Of a stretch of DNA of 64,000 bases, positions 34,985-49,700 are shown piece by piece; position 1 is the first letter of the stretch, and each line of letters opens with the position of its first letter. Source of the DNA: Bathynomus jamesi (taxonomy: Eukaryota; Arthropoda; Malacostraca; Isopoda; Cirolanidae). The position numbers were made by a program, and so were the translations under genes. The stretch spans positions 464,501 through 528,500 of the forward strand of contig JAJOZX010000091.1 in NCBI GenBank assembly GCA_023014485.1, written 5' to 3'. Under the pieces are notes generated by a model that saw only the letters and a program-made list of their open reading frames with translations, had not been told where the DNA came from and did not search any database.

Positions 34985-37900
34985 AACTATTTCAGACTCA
35001 ACAGGTACAAACATTATACAAGTGGTCCATAGAAAGTTAAAAGATAGTTGTCTGGAGCACTGACCGACTATGTAGGCCAGTGAATCACTATGAATAATGA
35101 ACACTGGCCTACGCCAATGCTTCCAGATTTGAGATCTATAAAATATATCGAACAGAACGGGGGATCTGCGAGACCAGATAAAGTTGGTGGGGGGAAACAT
35201 CCCGAAACGACAGCGTTAAACGGGATCGCCAGAACATCCTATAATTCTTAACTTTAGTAATACTGGTATAGAATTTCTTCAATAGATGTACGAGATTCTT
35301 CGATAAAAATGGGGGATAACCCAGTTTTTTTTAAAGGAATCTTCAATGTATCATGGTAAAGTTCAGATTCTAAATAGGAAGGGCTGTACCTTTTTTTGTG
35401 CACCATGTGAAGAGAATCAGTGGAGGTACACATTGAGAAGCTTTTCTGAACACAGTGAAAGCGGGTTTATTATTAAAAAGATGTAATAATTTGAACTTTC
35501 AAGGAGATTCTTGAATTTTGTTCGTTTCGACAGTAAACTTGATTGCTTGATTGGGGGGGGGGGGGGGGGGGATATTTCAATCGATCGAGTATGTGATTAA
35601 GATCAGAATCCAATGGAAGTAGAAATACCAGGGTACAGTAGGATCAAGGATCTCGGGAAAAAACTTACTTTCTGAGAGCATGAATATACTACTAAAGTAG
35701 CAGAAAGGGGAGAGCCGATGTTAAGTCCAACCTTCTGTATAAAAAGTTGTTAAATGTATGTACTTCAGCCGTTTTATTACTTTTTACAAGTTTATTGCGT
35801 TTTCTAACATTAATATGATCCTCTGGCCGTCTCCTCCTCTTATCTCGTCCTTTTTAACTAATTTGGTTGTGTTTAAGCCTAAACGTTTCGGTTATATTGA
35901 CCTACTTGTTAATGTACACGAACAAAAGACTAGACTTTCATTTTTTTTTTAATAACTGTCTTGACAATTCTTTGTTTGAAATGTGCTCGTAATAAAATGA
36001 AATATCCATTTCCTCATTTTTATGAGGAAATGATTCGGAGCTCGGCTGAAACCCTTCGGTCTACGATAAACTGTTTTATTTAGTTCAACATCATTTTATG
36101 ATCTTTTTAAACTTTCTTTAATGCTTTCAATTTGGGTGATTTTGTTCTTACGAGGATTCTGGATTACTGCCATGCTCATGATGCTCTTACTCAGCATAGA
36201 TTAACAATGAATCCATGTTGAGTAGGCGATAGTGGTATGTGTGGGTTGGTGATTTGTAAGATTAGTCTTCTGTTACTTTGGAATGTGTGCATAGTAAAGT
36301 AATGGGTCTATAGGAAGCTGGTTCTGTTGGATTTTTGTTTGGTTTGAGTAGTGTAATAATTTTACCTCGTTTCCATATGTCAGGAATAATACAGTGTTGG
36401 TATGAATATGTGCTGATATTTGTGAGAGCTAGTATTCCCTGTGGGCCCAAGTATTTAAGGTGTATATTAGATATGTTGTCTGGTCCAGCAGCCTTCAAAT
36501 TCTTAATGTTTTTGATGATCTTCGTGGTCGTGGTTGTGTATATGTTGGGATATTATTTTGGCTGCGACAGATAGCCGCGTGTGAGGTGTGAATGCCGCTG
36601 TTAGAGTGGGTAATGCTGTTTATAGTCTTGTATAGCCTGGATGTATCTGTGGAATGGTTTAGTGTTGTTATGAATTCCCTAAATGTTTGTTTGTTTTTCT
36701 TTGAGTTTGTTGCTTATTTCTGTGTTGAGCTGTTGTATCTGCTGTTTTATGGTTTGTGTGTGTGGTGTTTGTGTGTTATGTTTCAGGTTGTTACGTTGCT
36801 TTATGAGGTGGGCTATTTCTCTAGTGTAATTTGGGTTGTATTTCCTAATGTTGCCCTCGGGTATGTATTTGTTTGCATTATTGATGATCTGATTAAATGT
36901 CTGGAGTGTTGAATTGATGTTTATGATGGGTGTACTGTTTAATGTGGTGAATTATTCCTCAGTCTGTATTTTGAACTGTTCCCAATCAGCTTTCTTGTAA
37001 TTTCTGTAAGTGTGCCTAAGGCTGCTGGGGCAGAGGGCGGAACGTGTTGTAATGATGGGCAGGTGGTCTGATGACAGTTGTTTTTCTGTTCCTCCAGTGT
37101 GTGTGTGTTGCTAGTGAGGGGAAACAGAACGTTATGTCTGGGGAGGAGTTTGAGTATCCTGCTTGATGTGGTATGTGTGTATGTTCTTCTGTGTTAAGAA
37201 TGAAGAGGCTGTTTAGTTGTGTGGCTATGTTGGCGCCTCTGGTGTTGCTTTGGTTGTGCAGGTACCAACTAGTGTCTTTAGCGTTGACGTCTCCTCCTAA
37301 GATGACATTAGTGAGAGAGGCCAGATTGTGTAACTGTGGATTGTAATTGGCTGGCACCTGAGGTGAACTATCTGGTGGGATGTAAATGTTGATTAGTGGT
37401 GGTGTGTTTTGCGCGTGTTTTAATGTTAACTGCCTGTATTTCTATCGTGTTATCTGTTTGGATTGTGTTTGTAATGTTTTGGGTGGCATCAGTGTACGAT
37501 CTTGACGGATCGCCGTGAAGTCAGGATGGTGGGTGTTTTGTGTGCGCGTTTTAGTTTTGTTTCTTGTATAAGTGCTATGTGAATATTTTGTTTGTGTACG
37601 AATTCCCTAAGCTGCATGATTTTGTTTGTGAGGCCATCTACGTTGTACTGCAATATGTTAAAATTATACTTTTGTATGTGTCTCATGGTGCTATTGTGTC
37701 TATGTCTTTGTGTATGGTGACATGTGTAAGTTGTAGTGGGTCCTGGATTAGTCTTAATGTCGCCGGAGAGTAAGAGTAGTTCGGGGAGCGCGCAATTGCT
37801 CCCCGTAAATGAAAAAATAGCACGCTAAGAATAGGTCCGGCCCCGGGAGCCGATCGGCACTCTGACCGTGCCACGCAACAGGCCGTCGACTGCCAGTCTT

Positions 37901-40748
37901 GCCAACCGTAGACAGCCCGCTGCACGGTGATTTGAGGAAGTTTGGCCACCAGCGCGTTGATGTTTCGGTTTGGCGTCGCCTCTTCTTCGCGTTGACGTGT
38001 CCCGCGCTGGAGGATACAGCCACTGTTTGAAGCTTCTTCGTCAGCTGCTAACACTTTTTTCACGTTGTTCTAGCTAACTGTTCAGAGGTTTTTTTTATAA
38101 ACAAATCTCAGTTTTCTGCTCAAAACGGCTCTTTCTAATTTTAAAATTGATTATTCAAGGACGGAAGATATTGACTTCTATTTTGCGGTAACAGTCGATT
38201 ATATTTATGTTCCTTTATTGATTAATGAAAATGATTAGGCTCTTCAAGTTATAAAATATTTCTTTCGTAATAATTGATAAATACAAAACACAACGTATAT
38301 GCAAACAGGATGATGATGCTTAGACTACTCAAGTTGATAAAGTTCTCTCTTTCTCATATATTGTATCGACGTAATACTGTAAATATATTTCAGGTTTCTG
38401 CATTAATAAACTTGGGTTTCACAGAAAAAAAAGACGTCCCTCAATCTTCTATCACATCCAAACAGTCCACTATTGTAGAAGTAAATCCATCGAAGTTGAG
38501 TTTGAAAGCTGTACTATTGCACAACGGTAATGTCTATCCTTCGGTTCCGATTGCGCAAAGTTCATATGAAGGAATCATATGACAATATGCAGTTACTTTT
38601 GAAACATATTGACTTAAGATAAACACTCCTGGCATATCTGTGGTGATCTGAAAGCGATTGCGCTTCTCGGCTTAGAGTTGGATATACAAAGTTCTCTCGT
38701 TTCCTCCGCGAGTGGGATAGCCGATCTAAGGGGAGTCATTATACACAGAAAAATGTTGCCCATCAACGCCTAGTAGCTGCAGCAAAAAGTTTTCTTACCA
38801 CCTCTCCATATCAAACTTAGTTTGGTGAAAAATTTTGTAAAAGCCATGAATAAAGACGGACCTGGATTTCTATATCTAAAACAGAAGTTCCCTAGAATCA
38901 GCGAAGCGAAAATCAAAGGCATTTTTGTGGGTCCACAGATTAGAGAAGTGATGAAAGAGACTACATTTTATGAGTCTTTGAATGAGGTTGAAAGAACAGC
39001 GTGGAAAGCTTTTAAAGAAGTGACCACGAATTTTCTCGGCAGCGTCAAATCAGAAAATTACGTTTCTCTGGTGGAGCAAATGCTTAGTGCTTACCAAGCC
39101 ATGGGGTGTAACGCGTCTTTGAAAATGCATTTCCCGCACTCCTACCCGGACTTCTTCCCATCAAACCTGGGCGCTGTCAGCGATGAGCATGATGAAAGAT
39201 TTCATCAGGATATATCAACCATGGAAAAACGGTATCAAGGAAGATATAGCCCCAGTATGTTAGCCGACTACTGTTGGACACTTATAAGAGAAGCCCCAAG
39301 TTTTAAAAAAACCTATAAATTTTCATTTGCATTTTCTTCGAAATTGGTGGGATAGAATTTTTTTTTTTCAAATTCGTAATCACGTAAAAGAGTACATTGG
39401 AATCACAAATTCATTCGAAGATTCGAAGGAGAAAAAAAGAGTTATATTTTGTTTGTTCAGTGAATTATTGTTTGGCGAAGCGATTCTCTAAAAACCTTTC
39501 CTTCTTAATATGTAATATTTCTCATGCCCTGGAAAATGATACCCACATCTCCGAAAGAAAGTTTCTTCCCGAGATCGTTGATCCTACTGTCCCCTGGTAT
39601 TGTTACGTCGACGACGTTTTTGCTCTACTTCAATTGTATTCTGATCTTAATCACATACTCGATCGATTGATTATTATTATTATTTTGCCCTCCATTAAAT
39701 TTACCGTCGAAGCGAACAAAATTCAAGAATCTCCTCGAACGTTCAAATTATTAGATCTTTTAATAATAAACCCGCTTTCACCGTGTTCAGAAAAGTTACT
39801 CATTCCAATACATACGCCCACTGATTTTCTTCGCAGTGTGTATCCACAAAAAAATATTCTTATGGGTACGTTCTTTGGAGCCCTGAGGATCAACAACCCT
39901 TCCTATTTAGAATCCAAACTTTACTGCATTAAAGATTCTTTAACAAAATTGGGTTGTCCCCCATTTTTATCGAAAAACCTCCTACATCTAAAGTACTAAG
40001 AAGAAATTCTATACCAATATAACTAATGTTAAAAGACTTAGAGATGCTCTGGTGATCCCGTGTAACGTTCAGTCGTTTCGGGATTTTGTTCCCTCCCCAC
40101 TCCCCCAACTTTACCCGAACTCACGGACCCCCCGTTCTATTCGTGTCTCCCACAAAAAAAAAAATAAATTAAAAAAATCAACTATCAAATTGTTTCTCCA
40201 ATTCTGAAGGTTTTCAAATCCCATGCAACGATTGTCCTTAGAGTTACGCGAGTGAAACTAGTGATTTTTAAAAGACGGTTCTACCAACATCAATACACAT
40301 TCTGAAAACGGCAGATGATAACTCGGCCTTACACAAACATTGTTTACACAAGAGACCATAATATAGACATCAACATTCATGTTTAAAATTACTTTTAAAT
40401 ATGAACAATAAAATGAATGAAGAAAACTTACCGAATCCTTCATTATTATAAGAAATACGGATACTTTGAATATCAAAGACGGGACTTTTCAGCTCGACTT
40501 TGTCATCAAATTTTGTCTTTCAAAATTGCCCGTTCTTCGGAACATTTTGGGCCGTTTTGAGTTGCCAGGGACATAATGATCATCTTGGAAAATAAAATTC
40601 TTCTGCATTTCTACTTTTAGTTTCCTCCACCGCCTGAAAGAAGAGGGTTGCCTCCCTCGAAAAGCTTTGCAATTTTTGGTGTTTTACCTTTTAAATTTTG
40701 GGATTTTTAGCTATTTCATTACTTTTTACACGTTTATTGTGTTTTTTA

Positions 40749-40794
<46 letters not shown>

Positions 40795-43700
40795 CCGCCT
40801 TGGTAGCCTATTGGTTGAGACAATGGGCTGGTGATCTGGAGGTCATAACCTCGAATCCCACTGACCATGGCGGGTCGTGGTTCGGGTTCTACGTTAAGCT
40901 GTAGGTCGAAGGTAGAGCGAAAAGCTTGACCTTCGTCAGAATGAACAATCCTGATTCGGATGAAAGCAAAACTAAGTATATATATATATATATATTAGTT
41001 GTGCGAAAAAGTTTAAGTACAGCAGTATATTATGTTCGCTCATTTAAAATCCCCATGAAATTTAGCCATGCGTTTGATGTTTAATGAACGTGAAATATCG
41101 CAAATTAAGTAATACCAAGCTAGTTTTTGTTATAGTTAACAATATTTTAAGTTGTCTATCAATATTTACACATTCTCTTATGCACAAGTTCAAGTACAAC
41201 ATCAGAACCCATTGTACAGTTGTCAAGCAGCGGAATTTTCTAGAAAATTTCACAACAGGAGCACATTCAACTTCTAGAAAATCCCCGAGTAACTTTCTCG
41301 GTACTTTACGTTGGTCAGAGCATAAAACGTGAATGCCGAGTGCTGTTCAATCATCAGTCCACGATGGGCAAAGGCAGAGAGCTGTCTCGGGATTTTAAAG
41401 ATAGAATTATTGTTTTGCACAGTGATAGAAAACCCGTTAGGAAGATTGGTGAACAACTTGCTGTGCCTTTTACCTCAGTTTCAAACGTCATTCGTAAGTG
41501 GAAGCGCCTTGGAATCACCAAACCGCTCTCTCGTAGTAGACGACCACGAAAGATCCCCACCTGTGCTGTTCGTAAAATCATCGAGGAGGATACTGCTAAT
41601 CCTCGGTTGGATTCTGTGAACCAAAAGCATTCTTTGAGCCAAATTAGAATCGATGTTCATCTCTATGTACGAAAGACACTGAACAAGAATGGACTCTTTG
41701 GACGAGTTGCAAGGAGAAAACCACTACTCAAGAAAGCTCGCAAGGATGCTCGTTTAAAGCATGTCGTCGACCGCCAAAATCGTGGAATTGACTACTGGAA
41801 GACGGTACTGTGGACTGATGAGACCAAAATTTACCTCTTTGGCCACAATGATCAACGGTATGTCTAGGGGGTCTGGTAAAGCACGAAGAAAAAACGCCAT
41901 ACCCACGGTCAAACATGATAGTGACTACTCTTTTGTGAGGCTGTTTCAGTGGTTTTGGGCCTGGTAAATTAATGGAAATCAACGGACACACCGATTCCAT
42001 CAAATATTAAGATATCTTAAAAGAAAATGTCATGCGTGCAGTCCGTCAGCTCTCCATAAGTGGCAATTTTATTTAGCAGCAGGACAATGATCTGAAACAC
42101 GAGCAAATCTACTAAGGCATGGCTGAAGAAGAAATGGAAAAGTTTGGAGAGTGGCCATTGGCCAAGCCAGTCACCAGATCTCAATTTGGTTGAGCATTTG
42201 TGGTTTGATCTCAAAAGTACTGTCCATGCACGGAAGCCAACTACTCTCAATCAGGTCTGCGAATTTGGTCAAGAATGGGCCAAAATCTCTCTTGAGAAGT
42301 GCAAGAAGTTGGTAGAGAAATATACCATTCCTTTGACTGAAGTTATTTAATAAATATGTTGTTTCTGAAATATTTTAGGGCTTTTTTCCTTTAACCCTTT
42401 AAGGACCACGGGACATATATGTCCCAACGGAAATAATAATATAAATTGTACAATGATGCAACGTTTCTACAAATACATCTACATGTTTATACAGGTATCG
42501 TTTAGTTGTCGGAAAATTAACCCAAAAATGGGTCATTTAAGTGACTATAGTTACTAATATCTAATTGTAAATAACAATAAAACTTGAACTTTTAAGTTCA
42601 AAGAAACGTATACTGGTCGTCAAAGGGTTAAATGTCACTAATGCTTCAACCAAAATAGTTTTTCCATTAGGTTTTCACGTGTACTTAAAACTTTTTCGCA
42701 CAACCGTCTGTATATATACATATATACACCTCAAACTGTAGCTCCAACACAAACAAGAAAATACTTACGTACTAATATAAAAACCTAAGCACCAAACTAA
42801 AATGTTCCATTCATTAAACTCGATTAGACAAAAACAATTTATAAATATCGGGTGATTCATAAGTCTGTTGCCACTGTAATGGTGAATAAAAAATAACTAC
42901 AAACCACAGTAACCTGTGATGTTTTTTTATTTGAGGTTATTTTTACACAATTACACATTGGAAATTAACAGTGGAAATTCTTTCTTTTAAATCACTGACA
43001 TTACGACGTTTTGTTGCATATACCCTATCCTGAACCATACCCAATATTTTCACAAATCAACACTGAAACAAAAAATATTTCACCATTACAGTGGTAACAG
43101 ACTTATGAATCACCCGATATATCTATTCAACGAACTAAAGTACTCAAATTTACAAATGTACATGAAAGAATGGGAGTATTTCTCTTGTGCACTCGCTTCA
43201 GAATTATTAACTTTTTTTTTTTAATCAGTCTGGGTTAGCGAGGCGATTTCTACTTGTTGATAGACCACTACCACTCTCACTCACTCTAATAACTAACATA
43301 TCTACCTGTGGAAGGTGACAAGGGGAAACTTGCAGCAGAGCTTCTGGTGAAACTCTGAAAACTCCTTGTATGAACGGAAAAGGAACGTAGGTTCGCACTG
43401 CCCTTCTCTTTCCACCTTCAGGATGTACACGTAATACTTAAAAGGGTTGTAGCGTTTTTGGAAACTATACAATTTCACATTCATTATTCTTCCATCTTGG
43501 GTCATTCTGAAATAGAGAGCGAGTGTTCTCATGGTTTTTGCCTTCATATACAGGGACGAGCATACGTATTTTTGGGGACCCTAACGACAGAATTGTGGGG
43601 GACCCCAGAAGACCACAAAAGCTTATGATGTCTTATAACAACCCATACCAAGACAACCGAAAATATTAATAATTATGGTTATTTTAAGGGTATAAATTGG

Positions 43701-46700
43701 AATTGCCAAATTATTTGTTTTTGAGTTTAGTAACTAGGGACGATACCCAACAAAATGAAATACTTTCATATAGGGCAGCGAGTGCCTCCATTGTCTCTGA
43801 GCCCCTAAGCCAAGCGTCCTGGTCGTCGTGCAGTACGAGCCCCGTTCACATTTATACATTATATCGAAACCCATTTTCCATTCTCGGCGGAATGGGTACA
43901 ACGGTTAAACTCGGGACTGAAAACACTAGTAGACGACCACAGAAGGATACAAAAAGATCACCACCGGGAATGAGGTCCCTCTAGCGGTACATCAAGCGAG
44001 ATGAACGTCCGCATTTACATACCTCAAACCGCTTCCATTCTTCTCTGTTAACTTTATTTATACTATTACATCATTCCATATTCTAAGCGCTCTTACTCTA
44101 CTTCTTACTATTATACACCTTTTCACAATTCTATCACTATTCACTCTCTTCACATGACACACCAACGTAACACTCCACACCTTTCCCGAACATCCTCATT
44201 TCTCATATAGTCAATCATTTTACATTAGTCACGCTTAAATTATTAATCTTAACTGCTCTCATTTTTGACAGCGATCCGTCTCCAACGTTAATACTGAACC
44301 AGTCACGCAACACTCTTAACCCTTTAACGACGGATGGTACCTTAAAGTCCACCAGAAATAATAATATAAATTGTACTACAATGCCTCGTTTCTATAAATG
44401 TTCCTACATGTTTATATAGATATTATTTAATTGTCGAGAAAGGAACCCAAAATGTGTATCATTTCAGTGACTAGTTACTAAAATATTTAGTTTTGAATAA
44501 CAATAAAACCTATACGTTCTGGTAACAAGTGTGACTGCATATGCTGCGGACTCGTCCTTAAAGGGTTAACGCAGCACTACTACCCACATACAAACTTGTC
44601 ACCTCATTTAACAACTTATCATTAACACTATACATTCTGAGCACATGCCATAAGGCAGCTCTGTTCATTTTATTGTGGTTTTTAAAAACCCATAAATGCT
44701 ACATACACCACTTTTTCTTATCACCCTAGTTTTGTCTTAATACAGTATATGTCCTCTCTCGTTAAGCTCGAATAATGAAAAAACTTAAAATAAATCGCTC
44801 TTCCTATTATTAAATATATAATGTAAAAAACATTAGTAATCAAATGTACTTAAACTGGCATTAGTATCAAATTTAACTCGTTCAAAAAAGGTTAAAGTTT
44901 CATTTCTTGGAGTTTCATCATTAATAATAAACCAACGAATGGTGAAGAAAAATAATTAATTAAAATATAATTAGTAATTATTTTCCGACTTAGGCAAAGA
45001 ACCCGAAACTTTGACGGAGTACTCTAAAAACGGCAAACTTTGATCGGTAACTCAAGAAACAACTCTACACATATATACTGTGGGTGTCAAAATACTAAGT
45101 ATTGTAAATCACTTCTATTCTTCGTAACAAGTGGAAAATAAGAGAAAAATGCGATGGAGTTTTATTAATTTGTAATTTAGTAACAGAATATTATTATTAT
45201 TAAAAAAATTATCTCAAAGTTAGATAAAAATGAAGGATATAATCTCATATTTTGTATGTCTCCCTTTTGCAGCCAACACGGGAGCCACTCCTAGTGACAC
45301 TCATTCAATCAGTTTATTGATACTATCTTGCGTGATGTTGTTCCAGATTTATTGTATCACTCCCTACAGATCAGTAGGAATAGGATTCCTCTTTACGTCC
45401 GAGCAATGTCATTAATTCCTCAATTGGATTGAAGTCAGGTGACTGTGGAGTCCATTCCACAATGGTCAGCACATTCTGTTCTTTAAGCTTCACATGATTC
45501 ATACAAAGGTTGTACTTGTGTTCTGGGAATTTGGGTCATTATTTTGTTGGAGAATGGTGTGTTGGCCGACTGGGCGTTGACCACTTGGTATTATAACCTT
45601 GTGAATTAAGATTGTATGGTAGTGTTCCTTTTTCACGGTACCATTAATTTCAGAAAATTCCGAATACTTTTTTGACCCACCAGAGTCACTATTTGATGTT
45701 ACTCTTAAAAATGTTTTTGAAATGCAATGAACCAAAAATCATTCGGATTTTACTGCTGAAGACTGGTAAAAAGTCTTTTTTGGTATAGGGTTGTTTCAGT
45801 GGGGATGGTACTCGAGGCATTGTAAATTGTACCATGAAGAAAGACCACCACCATACCATCTTAATTCACCATGCCATACAAAGTGGTAAACGCCTAGCGA
45901 CTCAAAACTTTATTTTTCGACAATATAATGACCCAAAACACAAGTTCAAGCTTTGCACGAATCATTTGAAGTATAGAAAACAATGTGCTGACCACTATGG
46001 AATGATCTGAACCGAATTAAGGTCCGATAACTGTAAAGTATTTATGGACATTATTTACATGTGGAAAAAAAGGGGACAATCCTATTCCAACTGATCCGTG
46101 GAAATTGATACAAGCAGCTGGAATATTGTCACCCAAAATACCATCAATAAAATGATTCAATCAGAGCCACGAGCGGCGGCGGTTGCATTGGCTGCAAAGG
46201 GAAGACATACAACATAGATCATAATTTATTCATGTTTGTCCGACTGTTTTACTGAATCATATTCATTTAATTTTGTTATTACTATTATTAAATTGAATAA
46301 GTTCAATTCAATTTTCCAATTGTTACAGACAATCGAATTAAACTTACACTTTTAGTACTATTTTCTTTATGCAGGAAGGAGGGGCCAAGGGCGAATGCCC
46401 GCAAGAACGCCCCTCCCAAGGGGGCAAGCCGAAATCAAGATCCAGGTGTTTCGAGATGCCTGGACACTGCGTTTGAAAAATTGGAGATCATAGACGGGGG
46501 GAAAGATGGATTGAGGAAGATTGTTCCAGAGTTGACTGGTTGAGTAGATGAAAGATTAAAAAAACCGGTTAACCCTTGGCGTTAGAGTATTGGACAGAAA
46601 AGGAATGAGAATGCGTCGAAAGTCTGGTACTACGTGCTCTCCTTAAAGGAGAAGGCATGCAATTAGAGAGTTCAGAAGAGCAGTGTCCGTTATAATAGCG

Positions 46701-49700
46701 AAAGTAAACGAGAGAGAGAGAGAGGTGGGGGGGGGGGGGAGGCAACATTGCGAAAGAAGAGAGAGAGAGAGATAGAAGAGAGAGAGATTGAAGACAGTCA
46801 GTAAGAGGCGGGGAATTGATTGAAACGAAAAGCCTTTGATTCCACCAGTTCAAGTAGAGCTGTGTGGGTTGAGCTACCCCACACGTGAGAAGCGTTATCT
46901 ATACAGGTGCGGACAAGACCCCTGTACAGAGACAGCAACTGAGTACTGAGTAGGTGTGAAGAAACTGCGGAGCCAGTACAGCACACCTAACCTCTTAGAA
47001 GCCGTTTTGGAAAGAGAATATATATGACCTTTCCAGGAAAGATCACGGGAAAAAGGAAACTCCAAGAATGTGAAGAGAAGAGGGATCATTCCATGTCAAA
47101 TCAACACGGATCAGGAGAGAAGAAATCATGACCATCTCAGATTCTAATAAAATTTGGCAAGCTTGCTGGGTATAAGTAAGTAATAAATATGAAATTTCAT
47201 CTCCATCTCCTCCTCGGTCTACCCCTCCCCCTTTCCCCCTCCGACACGTAAATCCTCTTTAACATCCTCTCCATATGTCTAAACCATTTTAACACCCCCT
47301 TATTTGCTCTCTCCACAAGACTACTTCGACTCCCACACCTCTCAAGGATAACAGTGTCCCTCACATGATCAATCCGCCTCACCCGACAGATCGTCCTCAA
47401 GCATTTCATTTCCAGTACATCCACCCTTTTCCTTTCCTTCGCCACCCAAACTTCACATCCATATAACACTGTTGGGTTATGTATGAAGGTATGGTAGTGC
47501 CATCTTCGCACCCATAGACACTGATCTCTCCTTCCAAACACTTCTTAGGGCACCCAGTACCTTTACCCCTTCTTCCACCCTGTGACTCACCTCCGCCTCC
47601 ATGTCACATTCCTCGCCACATCCACCCCTAAGTTCCTGAAACATGCCACTTCTTCCATTTCCTCACCATACAAATTTACACTCAGTCGCTCACGAACCTC
47701 CCTTTTACAGCACCACAAATTTACTCTCAGCTTCCTTCTTTCACACACCCTCCCGAACTCAGTTACCAGTCTCTATAGCTTTTCTCTCGAGTCCGCCACC
47801 AGAGCCGTATCATCCGCATACAACAACTGATTCACTTCCCAAGAACCTCCCCCAGCAACATGCTTCACCCCATCTCCCCTCCCGATGACCCTTGCATTCA
47901 CCTCTTTCACTTATAAACACATTAAACAACCATGGAGACATCACACAACCCTGCCGTAGATCCACTTTCATCGGAAACCACTAACACTCCTCTCTTCCTA
48001 CACGCACACATGCTCTCCTCTCTCGGTAAAAACTTTTCACCGCATTCAACAACGACCCATATACCCCAAACAGCTGCAGCACTTGCCACAACGCCTTTTT
48101 TTTCAGGAGTTCTACAGCGATCCCATCCACTCCTACCGCTTTTCCATCTTTCATCCCGCCTAGGGACTACACCACCTCTTCCCTACGGACCAACCCATTC
48201 GCCACAACTCTCATACTCTGAACCAAACATACCACATCTGCTTCCCTATCTTCCGACACGTTTAATAGTGCCTCAAAATACTCACTCCACCTTGTCTTCA
48301 CATCTTCTCTATCTGACATAACTTTCCCCATCGACTCTTTTCACAGTCATACTCATCTGCCCTCTCACTTTCCTCGCACTTCTCTCCAAAACATTATTTT
48401 GTTCTCCCTGAAATTTTTTGATACTCTCATACTCCATCTCTCATTTACTCTCTTTCAGCTCTCGCGCTTTTCTTTACTTCTTGCCTCTTCCTCTTACACT
48501 CTCCTGATACCTCGGCTCACAATCCCTCTTCCTCAGTTCACTCACTTTAACTACCTCTTTCACAGGCACCGTACCCCGCCCCTTACTCTCTGCCCACCAC
48601 AAACCTTCACTTTTGCCTCCACCAAGAAGTATTCAGACATTCCACCTGCCACTCCTCTCAACACATTCAAATCTAACAACCTCCCCCCAACAGATCTCGT
48701 CATCAACACAATCCATTAGTGCCCTATCACCGGACACCATTCACCCACGTGTATTTATAATGTTATAATGTTTCAGACCAACAAAGACCTTAGGATCCAC
48801 TCATGACTGGTCTACCTGTTTTCGTAATTGTGTATGTCCTCCGTGGTGGCGGAGAGGACCTACAATTTTACGTGGGTTTCGAATCACAAGGCCTTAATTT
48901 TACTACCTTAAATTATACCCAATCTATCAACATATGGATCTAATCGATTTTTAAACATGTTTATAGATGTGCTACTAATTACTTCTATCGGCAAACTATT
49001 CCAGCTATTTACTATTCTATGCGTAAAAACGTTTTTGGCAACTGCTGTCTCGAACCTTCTACTTGTCAACTTACAGGTCCGTTATTTCTAGTCCTATTAT
49101 ATTGATATTTCGAAAAAGCTATATCTACGTTATCGAACGCATTCATAATTTTGAAAACCTGGATTAGATCACCCCTTAGCCTCCAAGTCTCGAGTGTAGT
49201 CAATTTTAACTCCTTAAGCCTATCCTCGTACGACTTTGACCTAAGCAACGGAATCATCTTAGTTGCTCGTCTTTGAACTCTTTCGATTTTGTCTATTTCC
49301 TTGCGCATATGCGGATTCCAAAATTGGCCCGCGTACTCCAAATGGGGTCTAAACTAATGATTTATAAAGAGGAACTATAATATCGCGCGATTTGTACTTA
49401 AAATTTCGAGCTATAAAAACCTAGCACTTTGTTCGCTTTATTGACCGCTGCTGTACTTTGTTTCGCCACTTTTAAATCACCAGTGACTATAACTCCTAAA
49501 TCTTTTTCCTGCTCTACGCTTGCTAACCTCCTTCCCTGACATACTATACGCAAAAATTACCGTTACGCGAACCTATATGCAAAATTTTGCACTTATCGAC
49601 GTTAAATCTCATTTGCCATGTGACTGACCAATCAACGATTTTATTCAGATCTTCCTGGATTTTACTTCTATCTTCGTCATTAATCGCCCTACCACCCAAC

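Larger units (their letters stand above)
40998..42704 (+). mobile_element. Tc1-like transposon
   Basis: Inverted ends GTTGTGCGAAAAAGTTTAAG and CTTTTTCGCACAAC (with an AAAACT variant) define a 1.7 kb element. It carries a broken plus-strand transposase and a nested TTAA MITE at 42395-42627. Confidence 0.85.

Noticed and set aside
47582..48719. Several plus-strand open frames of 80-130 codons
   Set aside because: They are rich in Ser, Thr, Leu and Pro, and are the antisense of the RTE reverse transcriptase, whose YADD box and C-terminal block read on the minus strand.
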